Shown here piece by piece: positions 11,663 through 24,000 of a stretch of 64,000 nucleotides of DNA. The DNA comes from Trifolium pratense. Its lineage: Eukaryota; Streptophyta; Magnoliopsida; Fabales; Fabaceae. The stretch's first letter is position 1. Each line of letters begins with the position of its first letter. The notes beneath the pieces are model-generated. The model did no database searches. It saw only the letters and a program-made list of their open reading frames with translations, and was not told the origin of the DNA. The stretch lies in NCBI RefSeq assembly GCF_020283565.1, contig NC_060062.1, positions 30,564,251 through 30,628,250 on the forward strand, written 5' to 3'. A program made the translations under genes and the position numbers.

Positions 11663-13188
11663 CACCAAAGTTAGCCTATTGTAATTGTCTCAAACTCTTT
11701 TCTGATCAACTTGCAAACATTGATTCTTCGGTTTCCAACACCCGTTTGGTATTGAAAATGATCTCTTCCTATACCGACACATATGCCAGGTTTGTTACCT
11801 GCATCGACAACATGATCCCTTACCAACTTTTGTTGCTGCAAAATTCGTACTAGAGATCGAAGAATCATGTGTCCTTCATTGTGCTACTCACGATTCTTCC
11901 TCTTCCACACCGGCTGCGCTCGTGGCCAATACCACTGCACCTCTGTCTGATCAGCTTCCTCCGTCCTATTCCACAAACAACACGAATAATTGGACTGTTT
12001 TCACCCCCCCTTTGACGATTGCAGGAAGAAAAACAAATGCAACACATCATCCTTTGCAACTTTTTTATCGTCTTTTTGGAATGATCGTATAGGTCATCCG
12101 GGAGAACAAGTTTTAAATTCTCATATAAAAAATAACTTGATTGAATGTAAAATTCCTAGGAAGCTACATTCACATTTTTGTCATTCTTGTCATCTTGGTA
12201 AACATGTTAAATTGACATTCATGAATTCTCATAATTATAGTTTGTTGTCATTTGATATTTTATATAGTGATGTATGGACATCTCTTGTTTTAAGCTCGTT
12301 AGGTCACAAATACTATGTTCTCCTTTTGGATAATCATTCAAATATTTTGTGGATGTTTCCCATCTCACATAAATCTCAAGTATACTATTGTTTTCAAAAA
12401 CTCCGAGCTTATATAAACAGTTTAAAAAAGAAATTAAAATAATTCATGGTGACAATGGTCGTGAATATGTAAATAATAATTTTTGAAAAATATGTGAAAC
12501 AAATGGAATTTATTTGCTTTTGTCTTGTCGTTGTACATCTTCTAAAAACGGAAAGTCCGAAAGAAAAATATGTTTCATTAACAATATTATTTGAACATTA
12601 TTAGTTCATGCATCTTTACCCCTGTTTTTTTGGGCATCATGCTTTAGAAATGGAAATATATCTTTTGAACATTTTACCTAGTAAAACTACCAATTTTGAG
12701 TCACCTCTTAAATTTATGTATCAAAAAGACATTTTTTATTCCTACTTACGTGTTTTTGGATGTTTGTGTTATCCTCAATTTCCTTACTATAATACATAAA
12801 CTTCCACCTCACTCTACATCATGTGTCTTTCTTGGATACCCATCAAATCATAGAGGTTACAAATGTCAAGATTTATCTTCAAATAAAATTTTCTTTTGTC
12901 GCAATGTTATATTTGACGAAACATCTTTTCCTTATGCAAATCTGCACACACACACCCCCCCCCCCCAACCCACCACACACGCCTTCCTAGACAATGGCAT
13001 ATCTCCTTACGTTATCGACCACCTCTTGACTCAAACAAAAACCGACCAAAAGCAAAGCCAATTGGCTCATCCAATTGATTCATCCCCCAATCAATTTCGG
13101 ACCAACGAACCATTGTCTCTACTCCAAACTCATCAAACCGATCGACACCCTCCCTCCTTTCTCATACTCAGCCAAACCCATAATTATG
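11663..13188 (+). pseudogene. Copia gag end, gag-pre-integrase and integrase remnant
   Basis: 11663-11850 continues gag (LKLFSDQLANIDSSVSNTRL). 12060-12230 carries the GAG-pre-integrase motif: WNDRIGHPGEQVL, then the zinc pair region CHSCHLGKHVKLTF. 12250-12620 is the integrase core: DILYSDVWTS (first Asp), LLLDNHSNILWMFP (normally VDD), then in another frame HGDNGREYVNNNF (second Asp) followed by a stop. 12690-12960 covers the integrase C-terminus (VFGCLCYPQF, CVFLGYPSNHRGYKC). Frames change near 12440 and 12800, and TAA/TGA codons occur near 12440, 12483 and 12590. A C11 run lies near 12956-12966. Confidence 0.7.
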
Positions 13189-14297
13189 TGTTGGAACAAA
13201 ATTGGTTCTAAAGCCCCAAGTTTTTAAATCTATAAAGTTTTGATGATAACAATAAATATTAAATGTACAATTGGAAGTACTAATTTTTTAATCTAGTGTG
13301 CAAGACCATTATAAGCAAATTTTGATAACCTTAAGTTCTGAAGAAAACAAACATGCTCTGAAAAGGCATGCTCTGATAAGGTATCAGAAGCAAGGATGTT
13401 CTGAGAGGTTTCTGACTCTGAAGCAACAGTCGTTCAGAAGCAAGAAGTCTTCAGAAGATGCTCAGTTCTATGTGCAATGATAAGTTGCTTTCATGCCAGT
13501 CATATTCAGAGAACGTTGGAGCCAAGTTAAAAGGACCTTACTCAGAAATGGTATACGGAATTCAAATGGATAAACAAGCTTATCAACCTTATTCCAATGT
13601 TGGGTAAACGTAGAAGTCAAACTGTGAAGTTTCTCTGTTTGGTATAAACACCTTATGTAGTGACAAAGTAGAGGAACCTCACTACCACTTTGGCATGTCA
13701 CGTTGCTTTCACTTCCAGACTGCCAAGAAAATGTTAACTGGCTACCTGATCCTTGCATAACGGTCATATTCACATGGAGCGTATTCTTTGAACTATATAT
13801 ACAACACTTCATCATGAAGATAAATAGAACATGCACGCTATCTATCAATTGCACACTCTCTCTGATAATACAAGCACTCATCCTTTGAACCTTTGAATCT
13901 CATTCACATAAAAATACTTTGAAGTCTGTTTCTACTCATTGTATTTTAGCTTTAAGGTTTCTTTGGTGCTCTGTATTATTGTAACAAATCTCGTTTCATT
14001 CTTAAGTTTGAGAAGTCTCTTGCTTTGTGCTTGAGCATTGTGTAGAAGTCTCTTGCTGTGTGCTTGAGCATTTGTAATCTTGTGTGATTATAGTGAAACT
14101 CCCTTAGAAGTGCAAGAAGACTGGACTACTCTCGTTTTGTGAGAGGAACTAGTATAAAATTGCTTGTGTCTTTTCTCTTCCTTTGATCTCTTTTATATTG
14201 TGTTATCTGCTGCAATCTTTAACTAAGCTAAAACTTAGAAAAAGTTTTAGTTTAACTCAAAACACAATTCAACCCCCCCTGTGTTTTCACACCTTCA
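13189..14297 (+). mobile_element. Solo LTR (copy 2), 1,109 bp, perfect 5-bp TSD
   Basis: Starts TGTTGGAACAAAATTGG and ends CACACCTTCA; duplicated target TTATG at 13184-13188 and 14298-14302. It interrupts the Copia pol region between integrase and reverse transcriptase. It is the same family as copy 1 (shared TGTTGGAACAAAATTGG start, the agtactcc/gatgataac segment, the gtgagaggaac region and the polyC stretch before the end), but the two differ by many substitutions, so they inserted independently. Confidence 0.9.
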
Positions 14298-14302
14298 TTA
14301 TG

Positions 14303-15431
14303 TGACTCACATCTTTCCCAACCCCACTACATCATCACACCCTCCACCAACAAACCCACTATCCCTTCCTCCCATTTTGCAACTGTGCTTACAAACAGAC
14401 ACCAAACATGTAACTAGGAGTCAACATGACATTTTTAAACCTAATAAAAAATATCATGGTCTACACACCTAAATTATAAAATCCCATCTCCCTAGTAACC
14501 AATGGCTGCAATTGAAGAAAAAATTGAAAAATGGCCATGGATGATGATGAGTAAATGCTCTAATTAAAATTAAGACGTGAGATTTAGTACCACAACCACC
14601 TGATGTCAATGTTATTCGAGCTTTGTGGATTTTTAGACATAAAGAAAAATTTGACGGTTCTTTTGAGAGGCATAAAGCCAGAATTGTAGGTAATGATGCG
14701 GGTCAATAGGTTGGCATTGATTGTGGAGAAACTTACATTCCAATTTTTAAACAAACAACGATTCGAACCACTCTCAGTATTGTTGTTTCTAAATCTTGGC
14801 AAATTCATCAATTGTTAGGCTTTAAGGACCCGACAAATCAGCATTATGTGTGTCTTCTACGTAAATTCTTATATGGGCTCAAATAAGCTCCTCGAGCGTG
14901 GTATAGACACTTTGCTGATTTTGTTTCCTCCATTGGTTTCTCTCAAAGCAATTATGATCACTCTCTCATTATTTACAAGAAAGGCATTCATATGGCACAC
15001 CTCCTCTTACATGTTGATGATATTATCCTTATTACTAGTTCCTCTGATGATCATTGGCAATGTATAATTTCACTATCCAATTCAGAATTTGCTATGAACG
15101 ATTTGGGACCCTTGCACTTCTTCTTGGACATTGCAGTTACTTGCCACTCTAGAGGTCTCTTTCTCTCACAAAAGAAGTATGTAGAAGAAATTCTTGTTCA
15201 TGTCGACATATCATCCTGCAAATCGTGCCTACCCCGATTGACATAAAACTGAAGTCGAGTGTCACTTATAGCACTCCTTTTGGGGATCCACCTCTCTATC
15301 ACATCCTTGCAAGTGACCTTCAATATAAGATTTTTACTAGACCAGACATTTCCTATGCAGTTCAACAAATGTCTCTTCATGCACAATTCCATAGACGCTT
15401 AGATTTTTTGAGTTGTATGCTCAGAAGCTAA
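14303..15431 (+). pseudogene. Copia reverse transcriptase (RVT_2) remnant
   Basis: Pieces read VIRALWIFRHKEKFDGSFER, then VGIDCGETYIPIFKQTTIRT, FLYGLK, APRAWYRHFADF, and HLLLHVDDIILITSSS, in which the catalytic YVDD appears as HVDD. These are followed by MNDLGPLHFFLDI, GLFLSQKKYVEEIL and YKIFTRPDISYAVQQMS. The order matches RVT_2 of plant Copia. Stops occur near 14708 and 14884, and the start of the domain is lost. It ends at 15431 without an RNase H continuation. Confidence 0.75.
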
Positions 15432-15474
15432 TTGACACTTGTAAAAAGTTGCCAAAAGCTTGTAGGTGAATGTG

Positions 15475-15815
15475 TAGTTAAAGGATTGAAGGTGAAGCTA
15501 CAACATTAATGGAAGCTATGAAGGAAATGACTCAGCGACGTATCTCTCATGTCATTTTTTAGATCGATTTCAAAAGTGTAGTGGATGCAATTTACAATCT
15601 TCACTCGGGAATCTCTGAGTTTAGTTCCTTAATTAGTAATATTCGCAATGTATTGTCTTTAAATTACAACTGTAAGGTGAAGTTTATCAAACGACAAACG
15701 AACATGGTGGCTCACAAGCTTGCTAGAGCGACCATGTCATGATCTAGTCGTTATTATTTAGATATATTACCTATTTATATTGAAACTACTTTGATTAATA
15801 AAATGCTTTGAGTTT
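15475..15815 (+). pseudogene. LINE RNase H (RVT_3) fragment
   Basis: Translation gives EGEATTLMEAMKEMTQRR, a stop at about 15560, then IDFKSVVDAIYNLHSG and VKFIKRQTNMVAHKLARATM. This is the C-terminal half of the plant LINE RNase H domain (acidic D in IDFKSVVDA, AH(K)LAR near the end). It is directly behind the Copia RT but of a different element class, so it is a separate insertion or junction. Confidence 0.65.
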
Positions 15816-15837
15816 GTGATTGTATAAAAAAAGAAAA

Positions 15838-16013
15838 ATGTTAAATAACGGCCCGAGACATTAGTTAAGCATACTAATATGAAAGTTTTACCTTGAAATT
15901 TATACATTTAACACATTAAAAACATAAAAAGTCATATTTGTAGCATTAACTTTATCATTTAATTTCCTTTTTTAGTATGTTTAACAAGTGTCCCGAGGTC
16001 CTGTTTAGCATGA
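15838..16013. mobile_element. Small palindromic MITE
   Basis: Left arm tgttaaataacggcccgaga (from about 15839) pairs with the right arm ending tcccgaggtcctgtttagca (to about 16010); both are followed inward by a ttaa(g/a)catacta stretch. Length about 175 bp, no coding content. The target duplication is obscured by A-rich flanks. Confidence 0.65.
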
Positions 16014-16137
16014 CAAAAAAAAATCAAAACCATTGAAGATATGAAGAATAAATGAACGGTGGGATTGTACATATTCCGTCATGGGAAAATTAATTAATCC
16101 CCTTCCCACCGTAAACGGCACCTTTATTCAATACTAC

Positions 16138-16400
16138 TACTCTCTCCGTCCCAAAATATAAGAACTAGTTGACCACTGCACGCAAACCAATGCATAACTT
16201 TGATTACGAATATCTTTAATTGTCCATTAGTAAAAATTATAGAAATTTGATATTTTGAAAATACTCGTCGAAACAAATCAAACAAGATCTTATATGATAA
16301 TATTTACATTTATACATTTTTAGAAAAATACGGTCAAAACAAGACATATGAATAATACATTTAGTCAAATGAACTCTTATAAAATGGGACGGAGGGAGTA
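16138..16400. mobile_element. mariner-type MITE
   Basis: Begins ctctctccgtcccaaaatat and ends with its near reverse complement (ataaaatgggacggagggag). TA lies at the right border (16399-16400). Internal arms are imperfect. Same general type as the cluster at 8.6-9.3 kb. Confidence 0.75.
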
Positions 16401-16540
16401 TATTGGTCATGTTAATGAAAGAGGATATTTGATTAAGTAACATTTCTTTTGTTTATTGAACTCCTATTTCTTTATTTTAATCCTAATTCACAGGAGATCA
16501 AATTAAGACTTTTGATTAGGCTGTTTAAGTGTAAAGATCA

Positions 16541-16614
16541 ATCACTTGAACCTACGACATCGGGTTTTGGAGACCCGCGTTCTACCGAACTGAACTAAGA
16601 GCGCTTTCTTTTCA
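16541..16614 (-). tRNA. trnW-CCA: Plastid-derived trnW(CCA) copy in nuclear DNA, 3' acceptor stem lost
   Basis: The minus strand reads GCGCTCTTAGTTCAGTTCGG then an anticodon loop with CCA and the T-arm GTAGGTTCAA, as in chloroplast tRNA-Trp. The 3' side of the acceptor stem is replaced by unrelated bases from about 16546 outward, marking the left border of the plastid insertion. It is therefore a non-functional relic, although most of the body is very well conserved. Confidence 0.85.
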
Positions 16615-16753
16615 TAAAGAATTTTATTTTATGTGATGGCAATACATCTTGCATGGATACATACTCAATAGGGAGAACTATTCATATTGAGTATGTCCAA
16701 TTGGAATCGGTCAAAATTGATCTCTTGCTGATACGATAACCAATAGTTAGGGA

Positions 16754-16827
16754 TATGGATGACAGGATTTGAACCTCTGACATTTTGTACCCAAAATAAA
16801 CGTGCTACCAAGCTGCGCTACATCCCT
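16754..16827 (-). tRNA. trnP-UGG: Plastid-derived trnP(UGG) copy in nuclear DNA
   Basis: The minus strand reads AGGGATGTAGCGCAGCTTGG, anticodon loop TTTTGGGTA with TGG, T-arm GAGGTTCAAATCCTGTCATCC. The order trnW then trnP on the same strand, about 140 bp apart, is that of the plastid petG-trnW-trnP-psaJ region, so 16546-16830 is one piece of plastid DNA. Several changes from the usual plastid sequence (T-stem gaggttc, anticodon-stem changes) indicate drift; probably not expressed. Confidence 0.85.
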
Positions 16828-16830
16828 TTA

Positions 16831-18003
16831 CATCGGTTTCCAGTTTCATTGTGTTATATTTGTAAGTTACAAAAGATTAGTATCAATGATAGCGCACAGA
16901 CTAAAGAGAAGGGTAAACCCGTCATTTGGAGGGTTTATCAAAGGAGAAACAAAAAATTAAAATAAATAAATAAATAATATAATATTAGTGTGTTAGTTTG
17001 AATTTTAAAAAGTTAGTTATTGGTTGTGGTTGTGGATTGTATTTAAGTTTGATGTTTGTTATTTTTTATTTTATGTTGGAAGTTATTAGGAAATTATTTG
17101 GCCAGAAGAAGTTATCTTCTGAGAGAGCAAACTGCTCTGATACATTTGCAGATTGTATTTTCCTTTGTAAATTAATGAAAATCGCAAGTTTCCTTGCAAA
17201 AGCCTTTTCTCTATGGTTGTTATCAATCAATGTGTCATATTAACTTCAAAAATCTCACATTCTCTTAACAAATTAAAATGAAAGCATTTTAAAAAATTGA
17301 AAATAGAAAGGAAAAAAAAATTGCAAAGTAATAAAAAATGATAAGAGTAAAAAGTGTAATAAAGCCTATTTTTCCATTTGTAGACTTCGTTCGAAAGTTA
17401 AAGGAAACAAAAGCCTAACCCGGGGTCTAAATATGATCCCTAATTCTATTGGCTAATGGGATATAACAGATAAAGATGATTTAACTTTTATTTAGCAAAA
17501 AACTAATAAGAGAGAAACATCGTGCATTTCTTTTGGAATTTAGAAATGTCCTTGTTGCTTTGTTCTTCTGCCTTCGTTGCTCACGGTTTCTACCAGGTAT
17601 AGACGGTTGAAAACCATCAGGTCCCCTTTCGACCAATTTAAAACTTGTCAATATGAGGACCCAAAACATGTTAGATAAAATCAGACACGATTACAAGGAT
17701 AGTAAGCATTATGAACAAGAAAAGTTTGATTTATATACTAGGGAAATAACTTTGCTCGCACAATAGGGATCATCATCGCCTACCTTGTTCAACAACAAAC
17801 TAATGATAATTTAAACTCCATACTTCTGACATGCTAAGAGTCAAAGGAAAAAAAAAATCTGAATAAATTCACAAGCATTTTCCAACTCACGATTAGAAAC
17901 TTAAATCCTTATTCTACAGCTTACCACGTATCAATGAGCAACACACAAAAAAAAGTGTCACCCTAAGCTAGCCCAGAAAATATTACACAAAAAATTACAA
18001 ATA
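16831..18003. other. Intergenic spacer, includes presumed LCB1 3' UTR
   Basis: No gene recognised. 17490-17690 has more coding-like composition on the minus strand (LVERGPDGFQPSIPGRNREQ), but I cannot tie it to a family. 17750-18003 is probably the 3' untranslated region of the LCB1 gene, A/T-rich with several aataaa-like stretches. Confidence 0.4.
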
Positions 18004-21000
18004 CTACAAAACTAATGCAGCAACCCTTTTCAATGATTCAGATGCCTTGTGAATATCAGACTCTGAATGCCCTGCAGAAACAAACAATCTAATTCCTACA
18101 GGCAAACGGCACTTGTCCAATGTTGATCTTCTTGAAGTCACCACAAATACAGAATCTTCTTTCAAAACCTGTGAATACAAAACAATTAAGTACCAGCAAA
18201 ACTGGAAGTAAGAAATAGACATTGTCACATAACATTTCTTACACGCTCCGCTATATTTTCAAGCAGTCGTAGGTCATCATTCAAAGAACCCTGTGACTTC
18301 TTTAATCTCAAATAAACAATTGGTGACTCTGGATGACTTGCAATTGTAAAGCCTTGTATTTCCGACAACCCTGCAGTAGACAATGTATGTCAAATAAAAA
18401 GTGCCTAACCAAAACAATAAAATGAAATAAAATCCATTTTTATTTGGAAAGTAATTCAATCTTGATCACAAGCCAAATCATGGAAACTACAATACAATTC
18501 CATTTAGATCAAAGCCTACCTTTCCGTAAGACAGCGACGTTGTTCTTCAACTTTGTTAACAGACTGGGATTTTCCTCTAGGACATCAATAGCTGTAATTG
18601 CAGCGCTTGCAAGATATGGAGGCAAAGAAGCAGAAAAGACGTAGCCAGAGCTGCTCAATCGCTGCCAAGGTTGAAACCACAGATATTAGTGCTGGGAAAA
18701 TGGATGAGAAATAATAATCATCCTCATCGACCAATTACTCAGTGATGCTCATTGCTAGCCTCGAAAAGTAATTTTTCAATTTCCACATTTACAATTTTCA
18801 TCTCTTTTTATCTCAGTTTACTTGAAAATCCAAATTGGTTTATGAATCAGTATTACATATATGAACTACCATACTTGGTGATCTATAACTCTTGCACTTC
18901 CGGTGCAGAATCCTCCTTCTGTAGCCAATGCATGTCCCATAGCAGCAGTTATAAGATCTAATTTTTCAACCTGCAGCACACTATAACAAATCACAAATAG
19001 CAGTAGAAATTTGAATGTACGAACTACTGATCTGGTGCAAGTGTATGCACCCACACCAAAACAAAAATTGCAGTACATACTGGAATTCCATAGTGTTCAG
19101 TGAGACCTCTTCCAGAAGTTCCAAGCACACCAAATGAGTTGCTCTCGTCCAATAAAATACGAAACCGATATTTTTCCTTCAATTTAATGATATCATCTAA
19201 GGGTGCTATTTGGCCAGAATTCTGAGAATTTTACATGGAAACATATGTCAACAATTACTGATCAAGCAATTTGAGTTTTCACGCAGGTAAGGCATATGAG
19301 TACAGTAGATGTTAGTATGACCACTACAGAAATAATATCTATTACAAATCAGAATAGTGGATGAAACCAGGGCAATTAACAATAGTCTTTTAAGGAACGA
19401 TATTGCAATTTGCAAGAGACACCAATCTAACAGCAACAACAATAGGTCAAACCATTTGTTTAAATACTTCGTATATCTTCAATTTGCATTTATTGATTAC
19501 TATACTATCTCTGCTGAAATAGCAGTTCATATAGCAAAATTAACCAATATTGCTAGATGCATGAACCAAGCAATTCATTCAACTGAAATCTTAAGACTGT
19601 GAGCACTACTTTGGAAACACAATATAGATGTGTAAAGCTAATAAAAACATGCATGATAGACAAGATCTACCTGGTAGAGAGCTTCAACAACAATATAACG
19701 CCTCAAATTCTTGGTGTGCTTATATTTAGAAGTAATGTTCTCTAAAGTTTCTTGTAAAGAATCCATGTCATTGTGCTTAAAATACACCACGGTGCTTCTA
19801 GAAAGATAAAGACCATTCTGTATTCCCCAATGGACTCCCTCGTCCCTGTTAAAAATACAAAATTATATATGAATTGAATCTTGAACCTGCTTGAAACACC
19901 AGAGTTTGTAAACAAAGCCTCCACTGATCAAGCGATCAGCCAGTACCAAGTCTAGTTATTTTGCTATATTTTTCAACATAAACTGAGTGAAGAAGAATTC
20001 AGTTCATTCTTTACGCCATTCTAGTAAATTTTATTACAGAAGTAAAGGAACTAATGTAAAACCATCAAATTAGTTCTATTATCTATATATGTGGTGCATG
20101 GGTATCAATGCCCAATATAAATGCCATCAGAATAAATTGTGGAAAAAGTGAACAAAAATGCATAATGGATACTTACGCCACAATTATATCTCCTTTTTTG
20201 GAGAAAGCAGGAATAGCACTGAACATGGTTGAAAGTCCATAAGAGTATAGAATTGAATCAGGCGTTCCTAAAAATTTTGCTATTCTTGCTTCACAGTCAA
20301 GATGAACATCTGGGCAGAGGAAAAGTATCATTAGAGAACACATATTTACGCAAAAAACAAACTTTAAGAATGACCCTTACCAATTGTTCCATAAAACCCA
20401 CGGGGACCACATGAACCAACACCGTATTTCTCTAAAGCAGAAGAACATGAGTCCTACAAGATAAAATATAGATTCACTGTACCAAATCAGTGCCAATAAA
20501 AAAAATAAAAATTTATTGATATGGGATCATTTCCTTACAATTAACTTTTGATGACCTATTAACCCAAGATAGTTTGCTGAAGCAAAATTGACAACTTCTT
20601 TACCATTAACTATGGTATGTGGGCCAGCAGCACTGCATAAGAAATGCTTCGTTATGACGAGTAACAAAAAAGATAATTGACTGTTTTTATCACAATAACT
20701 TACTATTTAACATACGTATATTATGAGCTCAACATGTGATTTATCTGTCCAGAGTCTAGACTGTAATCCTAATGTCTCATTTACATGATGCATTGAGCTC
20801 AATATGGAAACTTGTCAAGAGAATATACTTCAACCAAAGCTACTTCTAGTGAATTATACAGGTATCCCTCTTTTCAAAATCTAACATCTTTTTTTCTTAT
20901 TTTTAACTTCAATAAAACGTGCAGCTTCCCAGTATATGGTCAAAGTTAACATTAGGAAAATGTGTGACATTGAAATCAAGGGAGACATTTGAAAACTATA

Positions 21001-24000
21001 AATCATATGGGAGAAGTTTTTTTTATCTACACTTATTTCTTCATTGCAAATAAACAACAACAATAATTTTAAGAATATAAAGGGTGGTTTTGTCCAGAGC
21101 AAAAGAATCCCATGTATTGGGGTCTGATTTGACAACCATAACCCTTCTGTAACCATGGCTACCTGGACAAAAGCAGCTACAGTTATAGCAGGGTGCCAGG
21201 GTTACAATTTTCATGAATTTATGTCGAGAAAATTTAATCATAGCAGCGAAGTTGACAAGTACCGAATAACATAAGATAATATCAGGGAAGGAACTCAGAT
21301 AACGTAAAACATTTAAAATGAGAAAAATAGATGAGGGTGCTACCACCAGAGAAAATGTAATTACCTCTCCAGCACTGGTGGTTCATACTGCAAATCTTTA
21401 TCAATAGAAGGAATAAGGGGTTGTGGAACCCATTCATCGCATAGCTCGTCAATTTCCTGCAGATATTACAGCACAAACTTAGAAAATGCCTAAAAAAACA
21501 CAATGACAAGAAAGTTCGATGCACCTATTGCTTAAGATCTAAATGGAACGTTATGGTTTAGAGGTTCCAGATTAATTTAAAATTAAAAAGATAAGAAAGA
21601 TGGCAGATGGGTGAAATCATGGAATAAATATTCTTGGCACAGGCAATGACAAGAAAGTTCGATGCACCTATTGCTCAAAGACCGTCAGCGGACGGAGTTT
21701 CAGATTCAATCATCATCTTGTCAATACTAGAGAAGACTCTGAACCTTGTGGTACAGTGCCAGAATTTAAGATGTTAATGATGAAAATAGTTGTTGAGGCT
21801 AAAGAGGCATCAATGAAGAAGAGAAGATTAAGTGCCATTGAGGAATATGTGAAGAAAATCCAGAGATTGATAACTCTCAACAAAAAGGAAAGCTTGTTAC
21901 AAAGGGAAAGTTGGTACCAATGGGGATCAACCCACAATAAATCAAATGCTAAAAAAACCCTAAAAGAGGCGGCTGATGATGAAGTTGCAGATTTGTTTTA
22001 CAAGGAGCAATTCCTTTTATTTGTAATTGTATAAAAAAAATTGGGCTCACAAAAAAAGTTGAGACAATTAGAAGAGATAGAATTGGCTACAAACCTCCCT
22101 CTTATCATGAAATTAGAAAGAAAATAAGCTATGGGCTGAATTGACACAATGCTTGATGAATTTAGGGAGGAGTGGACGAGAACCAGCTGTTTCAATCATG
22201 TTCGATGGGTGGACACTGGACACACAAAAAGGGATTCATTCTACAACTCTTAGGTGAATAGCTCTATGGAACAATTTTCCTATATTCATTGAACACTTTG
22301 TAGGGATAGAGTATGCAGTCCACGTCGTTACGAATAACACTAAAAATTCAAGGCACCAAGGGAAATGTAACCATATGTTGAAACTGTTGAGAAACATCTA
22401 AAGGTTCATCAAGTTACCATTCAGGAGGAAAATAAGGATAACCATCTATATTATTAGGTTTTTATATTGGACCTAACTCATCCTTATAAAATTGGCATGT
22501 AAGGTGAGGGTTGTCACTCTTTATAAACTATTTCCAGGTTTATCTTTTTTCAATGTGAGAATTGGGTTTTTTCCCAATATACTTATACTCTAGAACAATG
22601 CTTATGACCACGTTGAAGTTCAAATATGGGAAAGACTTGAGTAGGCATGCTATGACTAGATTTGTCACTACTTAATTGGCTCTAGTTCGTCTCAATGGTC
22701 GAAAAACATCACTGGTGAGCATGTTTAGGTCGAATCAGTGGAAATCAAGTAGATTTCCATCTTCATAAGAGGGAAGAAAAGTAGCAAACATGACTTTAGA
22801 AAGTTGGTTTCCGAAAAATGTAATCATACGCCTCAGGTCAGCTGCTAGTCTCATGGATGTCCTTTGGCTGGTGGATTCTAATGAAAAACCCGCTATGAGT
22901 TTCATATACTAGGTGATGGATTGTGCTAATTTAACTATCGTATTTACATTTCTAATTTCTACTATATGACCTTTAATGTTATGAACCTATATGAAAAATC
23001 ATTGATGAGCTCTGGGATAACCAGCCCTATATGACCTTTAATGCAAGTGCGTATTACTATTACCTTAATCTCCAATTTTACTTTGTACCTAATTTAGAAT
23101 TGATGATGCTGAGGTGAAACAAGGGCTATACAATTGTTTGACAAGGCTGGTAAGTGGTGCTATGCAGTGAAACAAGATTAATTTGCAGTTTCATGTCTTT
23201 GATTTTCATAGAGGGCTGTTTGGTTCTAAGTATGCAGAAAAAACAAAGACTATGCATCCTGCAGATTGGTCGGGCGATGTATTGGACTGGGATGATAACT
23301 AAAGGAGTATACTATTCATGTTCTGAGCTTGACTTGTAGCTCTTATAGGTGAGTGTAATCAGAGTTCTTTTGAAATGATAATTAATGTTATGATTTTGCT
23401 TATAGTTTTTAGTTTCTTTGTTCAGTGCTACTGCTAGGTAATTATTACATTTTGGTTTTAATGTCTTATTATTCTAGGCTCATTACAAGAAAAGAAACTG
23501 CTTGCATTAAAAGAAGACAAATGACTTGATTTATATATGTAGAACTGGAAGTTAAAATGGAAATATACAAGAAAAGTGTTGCTCTTTCATTTGATAATAT
23601 TCAATCTTATGATGAATGGATAATTGAATGGGGAAATGTTGCCAATGTTAATGAAGAGACTGTAGTGCAACCTCGTAGACATGGTACCGATGTTGAATTA
23701 GTTGAAAGTTCAAGCCAACCAACTTCAGGTAGGCTGCTTTTTTGTCGACAATAGCATGAAACATGGCACTATCATGCCAATAGATACTTCATAATTAAGG
23801 GCCTATTTGGTTGAGGGGATGAAGATGGACTATTAAAATTTTAATTATGTTGACAAATTTACTCTCGGCTATATGTTAAAATCCAAGAATAATATTATTT
23901 CTGGGGGAGGGGGGTGTTTTAGATATTTTGTATTAAAACACTTTAGAGAGCATGTGTCTCTGTCGCATCAAAGTTAAGGCATTGTTCCCAATCTCTTGTC

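Larger units (their letters stand above)
9489..15431 (+). pseudogene. Decayed Ty1/Copia retrotransposon with three nested insertions
   Basis: One Copia-type gag-pol reading order can be followed on the plus strand once three later insertions are set aside. A gag start at 9489 (MAENSS...) is cut at 9538 by a hAT element. Gag continues at about 10390-10589 ([22 protein letters not shown]) and is cut by a solo LTR. Gag goes on from 11663 (LKLFSDQLANIDSSVSNTRL). The integrase region follows at 12060-13183, which is cut by a second solo LTR. The reverse transcriptase is at about 14584-15431. Many stops and shifts make it inactive. I could not find its own LTRs on either side, so its full extent is unknown. 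Confidence 0.75.

Noticed and set aside
12950..13188. Proline-rich host protein (open reading frame with many Pro/His/Thr)
   Set aside because: It continues the Copia integrase C-terminal and linker region, which is proline-rich in this family, and ends at the solo LTR insertion.
16541..16827. Functional nuclear tRNA-Trp and tRNA-Pro genes
   Set aside because: Sequence and order are those of plastid trnW-trnP; the trnW acceptor stem is broken, and no nuclear-type terminator was noticed.
17481..17669. Short coding exon on the minus strand (LVERGPDGFQPSIPG)
   Set aside because: Composition looks somewhat coding, but I know no family match and there are no convincing splice sites; left as unannotated spacer.
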